A DNA stretch of 64,000 nt from Anthopleura xanthogrammica. Taxonomy: Eukaryota > Cnidaria > Anthozoa > Actiniaria > Actiniidae. The notes below the pieces were generated by a model. The model ran no database searches, was not told where the DNA came from, and saw only the letters and a program-made list of their open reading frames with translations. Positions 34,755-47,035 of the stretch are shown piece after piece; positions within the stretch are counted from its first letter, which is position 1, and every line of letters begins with the position of its first letter. Made by a program: the position numbers and the translations under genes. The stretch is from assembly GCA_964019055.1 (NCBI GenBank), contig OZ025215.1, positions 10,073,708-10,137,707 of the forward strand. The letters are read 5' to 3'.

Positions 34755-35705
34755 ATGGAGGGGCACGAAAGCAACTCAACTCTCCCAGGCGCGCAAGGGA
34801 ACGTAAGCAGCTTTGAATCTCCGCTCAACTCGAGACAGCCTTGGTATTGGATTGTACGCAGTTTAATCGCTCTTGTAACGATCTTTGGCAATGGATTCGT
34901 TATTTATCTCATTTCCGCAAGGCAAGTTCTACGCGAACAAGCTTCTCCGAACTGGTTCGTCATGTCTATGGCCGTAGCAGACTTCTGTGTGGGGTTTATC
35001 AACTTTCCCTTGAATATGCTCTACGCGTTTACACCACACGCCAGTGAACGAGAACTTCATTGGATGATCTTAGGATTTTTCATGAATATCTTTCTCGACG
35101 CATCGGTGACAAACCTTTCATTACTGACTCTAGATCGCTACCTGGCTGTTGTTCACCCATTTAAGTACGAAAACTTTATGAATCCTTCCAAAGCATTGTT
35201 ATTTGTAGTCATCGCCTGGGGAGTTACAATCATTTTAGAGATTCCCTATCTCGTGCTCGACCTTCAACATGCAAGTAATGAAGCATACTTCGTGAATCTC
35301 ATTATCTATATGGCTATTTTCGCGTTTTTACCAAGCTTTTTCATGATCTATTCTTATGGTAGGATATTATGTATAGCGAGGAAGCACAAACAGAAGATCA
35401 GGAAAGAAAAGAAACAAATAATGTCGAATAATCCATCGAGGAAGAGGATGGCTCAGAGCGGGAATAAAAACGGCGCATTGGTGACCGTCGGGACTATAGT
35501 GGGTATATTCCTACTGTGTAATAGTGCTATGCAGTATCATCTAACGTGCTTTATCTCACCATACTGCGAAATAACCACTACCTCATTTTATGTATTCCTC
35601 TTGCTACGATATCTGAATTCAACGCCGAATTTCATTGTATATGCCTTTATGAAAAAAGACTTTAGAAGGGAATTGCGAAAAACCATCAGACGAGCGCTTC
35701 GATAA
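34755..35705 (+). CDS. Divergent class A (rhodopsin-like) GPCR, single coding exon
   Basis: 316 residues, seven hydrophobic helices. Class A landmarks are Asn46 in TM1 (GN), Asp76 in TM2 (VAD), DRY at 127-129 followed by LAVVHPF, and Trp155 in TM4. The N-terminus has sequons NST and NVS; the C-tail is short and basic. Several usual residues are missing. The TM6 C-W-x-P is C-N-S-A (255-258), the TM7 N-P-x-x-Y is N-F-I-V-Y (292-296), and there is no Cys at the top of TM3 or in extracellular loop 2, so the conserved disulfide is absent. An extra Cys pair (265, 271) sits around extracellular loop 3. It fits the large cnidarian expansions of intronless amine/adenosine-like orphan receptors; the ligand cannot be named. 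Start chosen as the only N-terminal Met with purine at -3 (AACGATGG). AATAAA follows at about 35884. Confidence 0.87.
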   Translation: MEGHESNSTLPGAQGNVSSFESPLNSRQPWYWIVRSLIALVTIFGNGFVIYLISARQVLREQASPNWFVMSMAVADFCVGFINFPLNMLYAFTPHASERELHWMILGFFMNIFLDASVTNLSLLTLDRYLAVVHPFKYENFMNPSKALLFVVIAWGVTIILEIPYLVLDLQHASNEAYFVNLIIYMAIFAFLPSFFMIYSYGRILCIARKHKQKIRKEKKQIMSNNPSRKRMAQSGNKNGALVTVGTIVGIFLLCNSAMQYHLTCFISPYCEITTTSFYVFLLLRYLNSTPNFIVYAFMKKDFRRELRKTIRRALR

Positions 35706-38200
35706 TTTCCCTTGAGCATTTCCCGAGCGCGAGAAATACATTCGAAAAAAGTATCATTCCAGATTTCTAAATTTTAGCACAATCCTCGCTCTAAATATAA
35801 ATATATCGAAGCTTGAGTGGCGCTCATTGTATATTTTTCCCAAGTTTTTCCTGGAAGGCACTAAGAGTGTTATTTAATCACAAATAAAACGAAATTCATT
35901 TGATTTGATGGTAAAATCCCTAATAACTAATGCGTGAACTTCCTAAATCATTGACTTCGATATTGCACGACCTTTAGTTTCAAAATATTAACCTTATAAA
36001 CTGATGAGGCAGTTTGGACCAAGATTTCATCCATTTTAAGTCTTCCCACATGGATGGGAATGATCTGAATATATACTTAAGTTGAATTGCCTCGGGGCAT
36101 TCGCAGATATCGGTTATATTCCGCGGATTTTATAGGCAAAAACTGAAGAATCGAGGTCTAGAATTCTGAAGTCTGAAAAAATGCCTCTTCTGAAACAGAA
36201 TATTCTGTCGATGTTGATAAGTTGCCATTGAAGAGAGAAAATTAATCACGAACATCTTGACGGGTCTTTTTGATACGAGCTGAGGAGGAAAGACGGTCAA
36301 AACAGACGCAATAATACTGGAAGTGAAAAGTTGTGAAAATCATCACGTACTTAGCGGACTCAAGCACTGAAATAAAAACTTCACGATCAACTTTCTTTGA
36401 ATTGTGTGTTTATTTTGGGGTCAAGGGAGGGGAAGAGAGGAAGCGATCGAAGGAGGGAAGGAAAATTATCGGATGGTTAGTGGGGAAATAAACAAATGAT
36501 TATGGTGAACCACAGAACTTGAAAGGCGAGAGATAGGACAATCGTGTAGTCAGTTTGTACGTATACAAAGGATAAATATGGAATACCAAAATGGGTTCAC
36601 GTGAGGACAATTATATATTATATGTATATATACATTCTATAAAATGTCTGAAAAAAGCTGATGTGTACGTAAGAGGGAAATGAAAGAGAGAGGGGGAATT
36701 AGAAAGAAAGAGAAAGAAAATAGAGGAAGAAAAAAAGGAAGAGAGAAATACTCAGAGACAAGAAGTGTCGGTTAGTGCGACAAATTCAATTAGTATGTTA
36801 TGGTCTTCGGCTTTCAGTTATTCAATAATTTGATTCTATTAATTTTTCCATACAAACGTAGATGTGTCATCATTTCAAAGTGACAATGAAAAAAGCGACC
36901 ATTCCCAAGCAACCACGATAACATCATTCTTGTAGTTAATGATTTCTAATATATGTTTACATCTACACATTAGTCTATGTTTGCTGTCACGCTCGAACCA
37001 AATGAGCATTTTTCTCAACGAGTTAGGAGATTTTAACGCAAAAATACATCTGCAACTGCGTTTAAAAGTGATAGAAAATTAATAATAGTTTGCCTCGAGC
37101 ATTATTTTTTAATAAAATAAATAAAGAAGTTAGAAAACGTTGAATAAGAGAGAGGAAAAACACCGAACTAGTAACACACAATACACAAAAGAATAGAGTA
37201 CTTACAAAGAGTGAATTGATAACATTCTTAAATTATTGAAATATATGTTTTTCGAGGCACTTGGTTAATGTGGTTTCTCCTCAGGGAGCGATGGTTATAA
37301 TTTCATGTTTTGTCGTCTCAAAGGGACTCAATAAAACCTGCCGGCATTCGAGAGATCATAAACAAAATTTTATTCATCTGATAGACCACAGAAGTCCTCT
37401 CCACTAATGAAAAAACATCATAAATTCAAGTAGTTTCCTACTGTGCTTCTTTGTGTTTAATCAATGTTTAATTTAGTTCATAGTTTCTTTATTCATAAGG
37501 TTTTTCAAAGTGAATATTTCAATCAATTTTAGATCAGTTCTAGAGAATGTTTGTTTATCAAGATTGTTTTTTGATAAAATGACTGATTTCGGTCTTGCTA
37601 TCTGTTTTATATAAATTAGTGCAAATAAATTAAAATTACTCCACAATCCTCGGGCAATAGAATTCTGTTTGATATCAAAGGCGAAAACTTGGGTTTACAG
37701 GGTTTAAATCTCGAGAACAGACGTCCATAGATATAGCTTCAAAATAACTTGAATTTCTGGTACTACAAATAAAAGAAAAAGCTGTCAAAACCGAGGATTC
37801 TTGCAATTCATCTCAGTTTTGCTTATCTATGGTACATATCATCTATTTCTGTTCTTTGTGAAGGTTTAGACTGACATGGAGAATTTTTTTCGAGTGTAAC
37901 TTATCGAACTATCGAAGTTCGTAATTATAATCTTCATCTGAATTTATTTTCGTCCTTTTTCCGTCTAATTTATGTTGATGGTATCTGAGGCACGATTGGG
38001 TATGTCAAGTGTTTTATGCAGCTTAGAACTAAGGGCGCTTTGCTGCTATGAGTAGCGAAGCTGATAAGATTGGGAAAAGTATGTCTAGGTGGGTTATGTC
38101 GCCTACGCTAGGCTTAACAGCTTTGTTTGTTTGTTTGCTTTTTCGTTTACGGCTTCAAGCATGTATGGTATCCCTAGGCATCCTTATTTAATCATTAATC
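35706..38200. other. Intergenic, no supported gene
   Basis: Contains the GPCR 3' UTR and its AATAAA (about 35884), a purine-rich patch near 36670-36760, and otherwise AT-rich unique sequence. Confidence 0.5.
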
Positions 38201-38204
38201 CTAT

Positions 38205-38500
38205 CGAATCAATCTATCTATATATTCCATTTCAATCCATCCATCTATCTATTCCATTTATCTGTTTATCCCTCCATTTATCTATCCATATATCCAAATC
38301 AGCCAATCTATACATCCATCCATCCATTACCATCCCATCCTATCCAGTTCCATTCATCTGCTTATCGCTCCAATAATCTATCCACACGTCCAAATCATCC
38401 AATCTATCTATCCATCCATCCCATTCTATCCCATCCATCCATCCAATCCCATCCCATCCCATCCCATCCCTTTCCGTCCCATCCATCCATCTATCAACCC
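38205..38500. repeat. Degenerate (ATCC)n/(ATCT)n microsatellite
   Basis: Mixed ATCC, ATCT and CCATC units over nearly 300 bp. Confidence 0.92.
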
Positions 38501-38756
38501 AGATAGTTTAGCTGGATACCAGGATACTAAGGACGAAATTTTTGGCCAATGGATTAACGGACAGACAGACAAGTTTTCACCACTGAGTAATCAGTATCTA
38601 TCCATCTATTGTTTACTATGCTAAAATCTGTTCAGAGTAACACACTGCAGGGGGTAAGATGTTTGTTCAATAAAAAAAGAAACAGTTGACACACACAAGC
38701 AGAGAATAGATGGTTGTTCAATGTTCCAAGTTTAGCTTCCTCTGGAACAGAAGACT

Positions 38757-38942
38757 TTCTTAGCTTAGACCTAAATGTTTCCCATTTCAGTCAACGTGTC
38801 ATTCCCTAGAGAATCATTTCTTTATTTAACGGTTGTGCATAAGTAGACACATGAATATGGATACAACTCAAACAAAGAATCTTATTCTCAAGAGAATGAC
38901 ACGTGGTCTGAAATGGGAAACATTTAGGTCTAAGCTAAGAAA
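38757..38942. mobile_element. Palindromic E-box MITE, best-preserved copy
   Basis: A 186-bp element. The left end TTTCTTAGCTTAGACCTAAA continues to CTGAAATG-type inner TIR and is matched base for base by the inverted right end. CACGTGTCATTC and GAATGACACGTGG lie in the two arms. The core is the shared GAATATGGATACAACTCAAA. A good reference copy for the family. Confidence 0.8.
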
Positions 38943-39127
38943 GTATTCGTAAGAGAATCTTCTTTTTTCTTGAAAAAGCTTCAATCTAGAGCTGGTATTA
39001 CAATTCTGGTACCCAGTGAACCTGGTATACTAACTCGTTTATTCCTTCTGTTAACAATCTCAACCATACAAAAAGTCGGATCCTTCTGACAACAGAGCCC
39101 AAGATCTTAATATAATTTTAATGAATA

Positions 39128-39150
39128 CTAAGTAAGTAAGTAAGTAAGTA
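39128..39150. repeat. Short (GTAA)n run
   Basis: Five to six GTAA units followed by an A-rich region with several AT-rich homopolymers. Confidence 0.85.
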
Positions 39151-39564
39151 AACTTTATTTATAGAAGGTTTAAAACAGTATTTACAAAATACACCAGTTT
39201 AGCATAGCTAATCTTGCACTGGGCCTTCTAGAAAAAAAAAAGAAAAAAAAAACTAAAATAAAATATAGAAATAAAGAAATAATATAAAGTATATAGCTTG
39301 ATATAATAAATTAAGGTAAATAATACTGCCTACGTTTTGTCAATTTTGATGACCGTCTGAACGATTCTAATAGCAGACGCCATCTCTTGTGTGAGAATCA
39401 TAGCTTTTTGAGACAACCCATCAGTTTTCTACTTAATCAAATCTTGGACGAGTTAAACGTTGTTTCATAATGATTAATGAGCTCTGAACAATAACTGAGA
39501 TCCACAGTGGATTGGCTCTTATCGCGAATAACTATCAAACTAGCGTAGGTGGAATGGCTGTGGA

Positions 39565-40000
39565 GCTACTCCATAAATGATGCATATTTTACACTCTTCT
39601 AGGAGAAATTTTGCTGTTTTTAACGCATAAAAACACAACAGCAGCAAACGATAATATTTCTAATCTAAAAAGAATGGAACAACTGGCAAGTTAGTCCACA
39701 AAAAAAGTGCATATTTTACACTCTTCTAGAAGAAAATGTTTTGCTTTTAAGTCATAAATATTAATACACACCAGCATCAAACGATACTATTTCTAATCTA
39801 AAACGACTGGAATAACTGGCAAGTTACTCCACAAAAAAATTGCATATTTGCAGTACACTCTTCTAGGAGAGTATTTTTTGCAGCATCAAACGACAATATC
39901 GGCCTAATCTAAAATAGAGTGGAAAAACTAGCAAGTTCATTCAGAAATATTGCAAGTTTTATACACTTCTCTATATAAACATAAAAATCAGTATAGGTTT
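39565..40000. repeat. Four-copy ~125-bp degenerate tandem repeat
   Basis: Units share GCATATTTTACACTCTTCTA, GGAGA, a GCATCAAACGA..ATTTCTAATCTAAAA block, GGAA.AACTGGCAAGTTA and CTCCACAAAAAA. Later copies decay. Confidence 0.88.
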
Positions 40001-42470
40001 CGTTTTTAAGCCATTAAACAATGCAACTCCAAGTAACACTATTTCTGATCTATGACTATGTGAATATGTGATCCAAATTCTTCTCAAAAACGTCTGAAAC
40101 AGGACACGAGAAAGTTATAAAGTGAAGGACTTGAATGTAAATAAAGTATAACTCTCTTGAATTTCATTAAACTGACGACTGTTTTGATCAAGTTTTACGT
40201 AGTTTTTCCTTCGATATTCATTTTATTATCATTATATTTTCCCCGACTTTTTTCTTTTGAATATATTTGAATTCTTTTCGTAGCGACGCTTCCTTTTTAA
40301 AATTCATTTTGAAAAACTTCATCGTCGAAAATTCTATTAGTGAATGCTTTCGTGAACAAAGCTCGCAAGGAAGATAATCACTTGAAGGCGCCGTTAACAT
40401 ACAACCGAGTTAATTTGGGTGGAGCACTTCATTCCATACCCGAACGGGTCGTGTTAATTAACCTATATTCATATCTTATCAGCAAAAAACGTAAGCCTAT
40501 ATTTTTCCCCTTGACATACATCGATAGAATGAGTTTACTTGGATAAACCCTGTTTTATCTGAAGATGAGGGATAAACCTGTTTGTTAAGCTGGATTAACC
40601 TGTTATCCAGCTCGATCGATTTCTCAGCTCTTTCTTTAATTCTTTAATTCTTCCTTCTTTCTTGCTACTTTCTTTACATTTTTACTTTCATTTTTTTAAT
40701 CTTGTTTTTCTTCCTTCGCTCGTTCATCCTTTCCTTTCTTCCTTCTTCCCTTTGGCTTATTTTTCTTCCTCCCTTCTTTATTCCCTTTCCTTTTTCTCTT
40801 CCTTCCATCATTTCTTCTTTCGTAATCTTCTTCATATATGCAACACACACAGACAAACAGAGCACTGAAATAAAAAAAAATCATCGTTTTGTCTTTAACC
40901 ATTCCCACTTTCTTCATCCACAAACTTTATCATCATTATATTCAACTCAAAAGTCCAACATTTGCCTTCTTTCTTTTTGTCTCTCTCTTTACCCTCTGTT
41001 TCCATCGTGAACCGAAGAGGAAGAAAACACAGTCGTGTACATTATCTCGTAACTGAAAGAACAGGAAATTGAAAAAAAGTGTTTATTTGCCTAACTGCCT
41101 GTTTTATTAACACATTAAATAGTCCAATGTCGCGAACACCGCCATCACTGGTACGGCGTCATGACAACAGGAACAAACTGTCAACCACTATGCCCACTGA
41201 TCGCCGATCAGAGAATTAATCCCAAGTTAGCCTAGCGTAAATGCAATTTTAGATACATCTAAATCTATAAATATCTTAAAGCATTACGAAAAATTTTACT
41301 TCTATATTGTGGAAAAAATAAGGAAGCGCTTTCGAAGTTTAGCTGCGGACGTCGAGGCAGTCACGTATTTTTTTAAATCTGGAATTTAATTTCCGTTACG
41401 TCAAAACCTTCCGTTCCCTACTGAACCTCCTGACAAATTTCTATTTATCGACGTTAATAGAAAGTACTTTAAAAGAATTTTAATTCACTTAGTTCGAGTA
41501 CATTTAGTACACATAATATCGCTCGCCAGCTGTGAGAGATAAAATTCTATATAGAGAAAAGTCAGGGCGATAGACTTTAAAATAGAGCTTCTTACGCCTG
41601 GAGGTCGTAGAATGTTTTTATCTGAATTGTGATTGGATGGTTTGTGATTTGATAGATGAGGTACAAAGAAAAGTGAAGGAAAAGAAAAAAGAAAAAAAAG
41701 AAACAAAGAAATGGAAAGAAACAAAGAAAAAAGGAAAGGAAAGGAAAGGAAAGGAAAAAAAAAAAAAAAAGAGGAAGAGAAGAGAAGAGAAAAGAAGGGA
41801 AGGGAAAGGGATTAAAAGAAAAGAAAAGAAAAAAATATATATTATTGTACACCCTGTACACCCTGTAGTCTAGAAACACAAAACCGCACGGCTTGGTACG
41901 CACGCAATATGGAGATGTGACAGTTCAAATCTATTCTCCCCGGGAAGTCTTGACGTGATCAGGATGTGATTGTTCCTTGTTTACACGAGCATAAATACAA
42001 GACAAAGTGGAATGGAGAAATTAAAGATAGACCACCCTTGGGTAGCCCTTTTTCATCGATCAATATCTTTATTTAAGCTCTGAATATTATATTAGGACTA
42101 TGATCAATGATGGTATATCCGGCGTTGATAACGAAGAGTCCTAAAGGAGCACGGATCGATCCTTCGCTAAGTAGAGCGTGAATTTTATGCACTGCTTTTT
42201 GAGTTTAATGTTTATAAATATATCTCAAGTTGGACGTATCAACACATCACGTGATATGATTTTAAGATCGCGTTATCGATTATTGTTTTTGTTTTTTTAA
42301 GCCCCGAATTTGTACGGAAATACCTGGAAGGCTACGAAATATTGCGTGCATTCAGACCTTTATTTACTACCAGTGCTAGTATTTGTTTACTGAGGAAAAA
42401 TGTAACTCAATAAACTGTATAACTTACAGCGTTTTGTTTACTTTCAGGTCCTTCACTGAAAACCTTCAAA
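40000..42470. other. Intergenic, low-complexity tracts
   Basis: Pyrimidine-rich TTCC/TTCTT tract at 40625-40830 and purine-rich GGAAA/GAAAA tract at 41655-41835; otherwise unique sequence. No gene seen. Confidence 0.5.
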
Positions 42471-42474
42471 CTTC

Positions 42475-42610
42475 GAATTTTATCAAACCCTAAAACAACC
42501 TCTGGGCTGATCTATAAGTCAGGGCATAGCTAACTCACAGATCGAACCCTGAAACCTCTGGGCTGATCTAAGTCAGGGCATGGCTAATTCACAGATCGAA
42601 CCCTGAAACA
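42475..42610 (-). mobile_element. SINE 3'-tail fragments, two to three copies
   Basis: Units of AAACAACCTCTGGGCTGATC + AAGTCAGGGCATGGCTAA + TCACAGATCGAACCCTG. The left end carries the SINE 3' terminus (GATAAAATTCGAAG on the minus strand). Confidence 0.75.
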
Positions 42611-43099
42611 ACCTCTGGAAAACAGAGGAGGGCAAAAATGATTTTGGAGTTGAATTTCTTGTCTGTGGTGTGCCTCAAGATAACGAAGATAAAAGAACAG
42701 AAAAGAATGTCAGACAGAACAGAAGGCCAGGGATGAAGGAAGAAAGTGAAGAATGAAAGGGAAAAATAGGAATCGAATGAGAGAGAAAATTCAAAACCCC
42801 TATATACGTGACTTGTTTTTTTTTTCTTCTTTTCTTTACTTTTAGTTTTTAAAACCGTTACTTTCATCTAGCTCCCACGTAAATAAAAAACCTCAAAAAC
42901 AGACGTTCACTGATAACGTATTTGTATAGGAATTCTATACTCTTGGTAATTTCGTCCCCGGCGAGTCTAGCTTCTGTTTCTAGATTCACAATGAAGAAAC
43001 CTCAAACCGTTGTCCATAAGCTTATCAATTTACCACAGCACTTTTTGTATTGATGAAATATTTAGAACATATTCTTTTACTGTGATTTGACTCCGTAAT

Positions 43100-43950
43100 G
43101 TCTCTCCGACCAAAACCCAGTTCATTGTCTTTAGGAACCCTCTTTATCAAATCCGGTTATAGTCCATCTTTGACCTTTTTAAGCCAAGTTTATAAAAACC
43201 TTTTTAGCGTTTTTACTGTGTTTTTGCGATGCTATTTAAAAATATCCTTGTTCAACTTGTTTTTAGCCTTTTCCTATTATTTTTCCATGTATTTTTTTTA
43301 TTGTCTAAAATGTTTTTGTACGTGGGAATAACCATATTGTTTCTTCCACGAATTTTTAATAATTTACGGAGCTTTCGCATTTCTAGTGCATCATCAGGGC
43401 GAAAAGTAGTTTTTTTTTATTGTTGTCTACGTGTTTTGAACACTTTTTTTTGGCTTCCTATTTTGTTGCTTTTTACGTTTCCATTTTATTGTTTTTCAAA
43501 GCTTTTCCTGCCTCAGTTCCAAATAACTCTTTCTTGTTTTCATTGTTACTTTTTCCATCAGGGTGTTTTTTCAATAACTATTTTAATTCCGTTTTTCTTG
43601 TTTCTTTTCACATGTTTCCATTTGTTTATCTGCCTCTGTTTCCACATTTTCACACGTACACATTTTACTGTAGGTCTTTACTACATTTTCCTGAAACTCC
43701 TATTGTTGTGATTTCGTCCAATTGTTTTTCAAAGCAGTTTTTTCTATTTGTTTCAATTCGTGTTATTTTTCTTGTGTTTTACCGTATTTCCAACCTTGTT
43801 TTTCTTCCTCCTTTTCGTATATTTTCACTTGTTTTTCTACACCCTATCGTTTTGTTTTTTCCTTGTCTTCTCTTATTTTGCCCTGTATTTCAACACCTGC
43901 ATGGTGACATTGCTTATTAAACACTTTCATATATCTTAAAAAGCTTTTTT
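43100..43950. other. T-rich low-complexity stretch
   Basis: About 850 bp with strong T excess on the plus strand and recurring GTTTTTC-type words (for example TTGTTTTTCAAAGC twice). The Phe-rich open frames here (up to 166 codons) reflect composition and show no domain. Confidence 0.6.
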
Positions 43951-44751
43951 CTCTCATTAGCTGCTTTTAATTTAATATCAACTTTTACCATGACATTGAA
44001 CTTCTTGCTTTTCAGCCGATACAGTTAGATTCTATCTTTAATATAATATCGCAACCAAATCTTACTTGAATTTTTTTTAACAGAGAAAACTATAGCAATG
44101 GGAAGGTTTGACGTTTCGATATCGAAACTGACATTATTATCAAAGTGGAAAAAAATATTCAGAAACAGTTCTTAAGATGCTTTAGTGTGGTCACAGTTAA
44201 TAAAAGATCTTTGCTCGATCTTACTTGCTTGCAGATAGACTGAAATAATTGCCCAGACAATTAGAACGTACAAGAACTCAATGAAAAAATAATAAAGTTG
44301 GGTCGTAAGAAGTAATTGTTGCAAGAATTGTCTAGACACGGTTGTATCAAACAGATAAGTGTTAGTATTGTGGTTAAGAATCTTTCAGGGTACTATGCCA
44401 TGAAAGATAAATGAGATTAAAAGAAGGAAAACCAGTAAGGGATAATGCTTTGGAGATTACTGATGGCTCTTTAACTATACTGTGTAATTTTTCATGGCTT
44501 GTCTGAAAGCTTTCTCCTGTAATTTATAGATCGAATTGCTAGGAAAAAATGTTGAGCGATAATGAAGTGTGGTACTACTTTCAGACGTATGTACTTAAGA
44601 CCAGTCCTTACGTGATGAAGAACGCTTATGAGAAAGAAAAATAGCCCGGTTGATTTGCCCGGTTGAGTAGGGAATACGTCATTACGCCTTCGCAATGAAA
44701 GGAGTCAATACATGATTAAGAACGCTCATGAAAAAACCTCTAATTCTATGG

Positions 44752-45540
44752 TGCCCTGAAACAACCTCTGGGCTGATCAATGACCTCAAAGTCAGGGCAC
44801 GGCTAACTCACAGATTGAACCCTGAAACAACCTCTGGGCTCATCTAAGTCAGGGCATGGCTAACTCACAGATTGAACCCTGAAACAACCTCTGGGCTCAT
44901 CTAAGTCAGGGCATGGCTAACTCACAGATTGAACCCTGAAACAACCTCTGGGCTCATCTAAGTCAGGGCATGGCTAACTCACAGATCGAACCCTGAAACC
45001 TCTGGGCTCATCTAAGTCAGGGCATGGCTAATTCACAGATCGAACCCTGAAACCTCTGGGCTCATCTAAGTCAGGGCATGGCTCACTCACAGATCAAACC
45101 CTGAAACAACCTCTGGGCTCATCTAAGTCAGGGCATGGCTAACTCACAGATCAAACCCTGAAACAACCTCTGGGCTCATCTAAGTCAGGGCATGGCTAAC
45201 TCACAGATCAAACCCTGAAACAACCTCTGGGCTCATCTAAGTCAGGGCATGGCTAACTCACAGATTGAACCCTGAAACAACCTCTGGGCTGATCTAAGTC
45301 AAGGCACGGCTAACTCACAGATCAAACCCTGAAACAACCTCTGGGCTGATCTAAGTCAGGGCATGGCTAACTCACAGATCAAACCCTGAAACAACCTCTG
45401 GGCTGATCTATGTCAAGGCATGGCTAACTCACAGATTGAACCCCTGGCCTGATCTAAGTCAGGGTACGGCTAACTCACAGCTAGATTAAACCCTGAAATA
45501 AACTCTGGGCTGATCAAAGAAAGGGCACGTCTAACTCACA
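44752..45540 (-). repeat. Tandem array of SINE 3' tails, about 14 units of ~57 bp
   Basis: Unit: CCCTGAAACAACCTCTGGGC, then TCATCTAAGTCAGGGCATGG, then CTAACTCACAGATCGAA. Some units lack the ACAA of GAAACAACC, one is truncated. It leads directly into a SINE body and tRNA-like head at 45541-45695 in the same orientation. Confidence 0.9.
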
Positions 45541-45695
45541 CATCGCACTGGAATTTAGCTTGTTAGGTTTTGCGAAAGGAAAACTGGAGAAAAACCCTCG
45601 AATCAAGGGAGAGACTGACAAACTCTAATCTGATGTGATGCTGAGTCTAGGAATCGAACCCGAGACCTCAGAGGCGAATGACACTGCTACAAAAC
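45541..45695 (-). mobile_element. SINE head and body adjoining the tail array
   Basis: On the minus strand: GAGGTCTCGGGTTCGATTCC (B-box-like), then CTCCCTTGATTCGAGGG, TTTTTCTCCAGTTTTCC and the AAAACCTAACAAGCTAAATT linker that precedes the tail. Confidence 0.8.
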
Positions 45696-45699
45696 CCTT

Positions 45700-46540
45700 C
45701 TCGTAACCACTTAGAACATGATGAAGAACGCTCAATATAGAAAACTCAAAAAAATATGTCATAATTGATAACTCTCTGACTCTTTACCAACAGCTTGTAG
45801 AATATCTCTAGAATTATGTCTAGACTTTGCCAGCTCAATATTTATTAGTCCTTCAACCGGTCAAATCGTTGGTAAAATAAAAACTGGCCCTTGGTAACGG
45901 TTCCGGTCCTTGCTGTCGAGTACAAATATCAGCTCTCATTCGCATATCTGATTGTCCTTCATGAGATTTATTAGTATAGTTGAATAGATATATTAAGTAC
46001 AGCAATGGTCATAGAATAAGTCACAACTATCGAATGATAGACCTCTCAAGCAAATATATGGTCCTTTGGGAGCGCCCTTGTATTGACATACACAGGGCTG
46101 ACCCATGCCAGCACCTGTATTAAAGGCCCAAATGGTCCCCCCATGAAAAACATTTGTGGGTGGGTTCTTGAGCTCTTAATATATCTACTGGCCATGGAAT
46201 TTAAGAATTAACGAATGATAAGACGTTTTAGTTAGATATATGGTCCTTCGTGGACCTTCTTTAAAACTTAGGGCTGGCAGAACACCCACAAAAATGAACC
46301 ATTTAGTCCTTCACTATATGGGACATATTTCTGGATCCCGTTATGGATAGCTTGTTCAATTCTTAATATTTTTACTGGAGAGCAACAAGGTACTACCTCT
46401 GAAGTATATAAGTGAGTAGGTCTTTCTTGACCTCTTCGTGCAAGCATCAAACAACATGACATCAGGCACGATCTGATAACCAAAGATGTTGGTAGTCAAA
46501 TCTGGCTGAGAATGCTTCAAATTTTCTATCTAAAAAAAAT
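45700..46540. other. Intergenic with diverged ~190-bp duplication
   Basis: Two diverged units (about 46020-46210 and 46210-46400) share ATATATGGTCCTT, AGGGCTG and TTCTTAATAT..CTACTGG. No gene. Confidence 0.45.
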
Positions 46541-46544
46541 ACTA

Positions 46545-47035
46545 TTAGCTTGGGCTTGGGAAAGATGCCTTATCAAACAACTGTCTGCAGAGCGGGACTC
46601 TTTTTGTTACCAGATAGTATATGCTAGGGGTGTCTGGTCATGCCATGCAGATGCTCGAATTTAGGAAAGCAAGCACCAAAAAAGTATTTTTTGACAACAC
46701 ACTTAGGCTTGAAAAAGATGCCTTTTCAAAAATACTATCTGCATAGCGGGATTGATTTCCATGGTCTAATAGGGTATGTTAGCGATGTCTGGCCCGGCCA
46801 GCTGTTTGAAGTACCATGATGCCAAAATTAGGAAAGCAAACCCAAAACCATATTTTCCAAAAAGTTTTTTTTTTCGATCATAGAACATGCACTTGAGATT
46901 GGGAAAGATGTCTTATCAAACAACTGTCGGCATAGCAGGATTGATTTCCATGGCCAGATAGGGTATGCTATCGATGTCTGGTCACATAAGCTGCTTGAAG
47001 TAGCACGATGCCAAAATTAGGACAGCAAGTTCTAA
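46545..47035. repeat. Three-copy ~165-bp tandem repeat
   Basis: Units share GGGAAAGATG(C/T)CTTATCAAA, CTGTC(T/G)GCATAGCGGGATTG, ATTTCCATGG, GGGTATGCTA, GATGTCTGG and CCAAAATTAGGA. Every frame is broken by stops. Confidence 0.85.

Noticed and set aside
43229..43920. Phe-rich 160-166-codon proteins resembling multi-pass membrane proteins
   Set aside because: Explained by T-rich composition; overlapping frames are equally open and there are no splice or motif signals.
44752..45540. CRISPR-like array
   Set aside because: Units are directly contiguous without unique spacers and derive from the SINE tail; the genome is eukaryotic.
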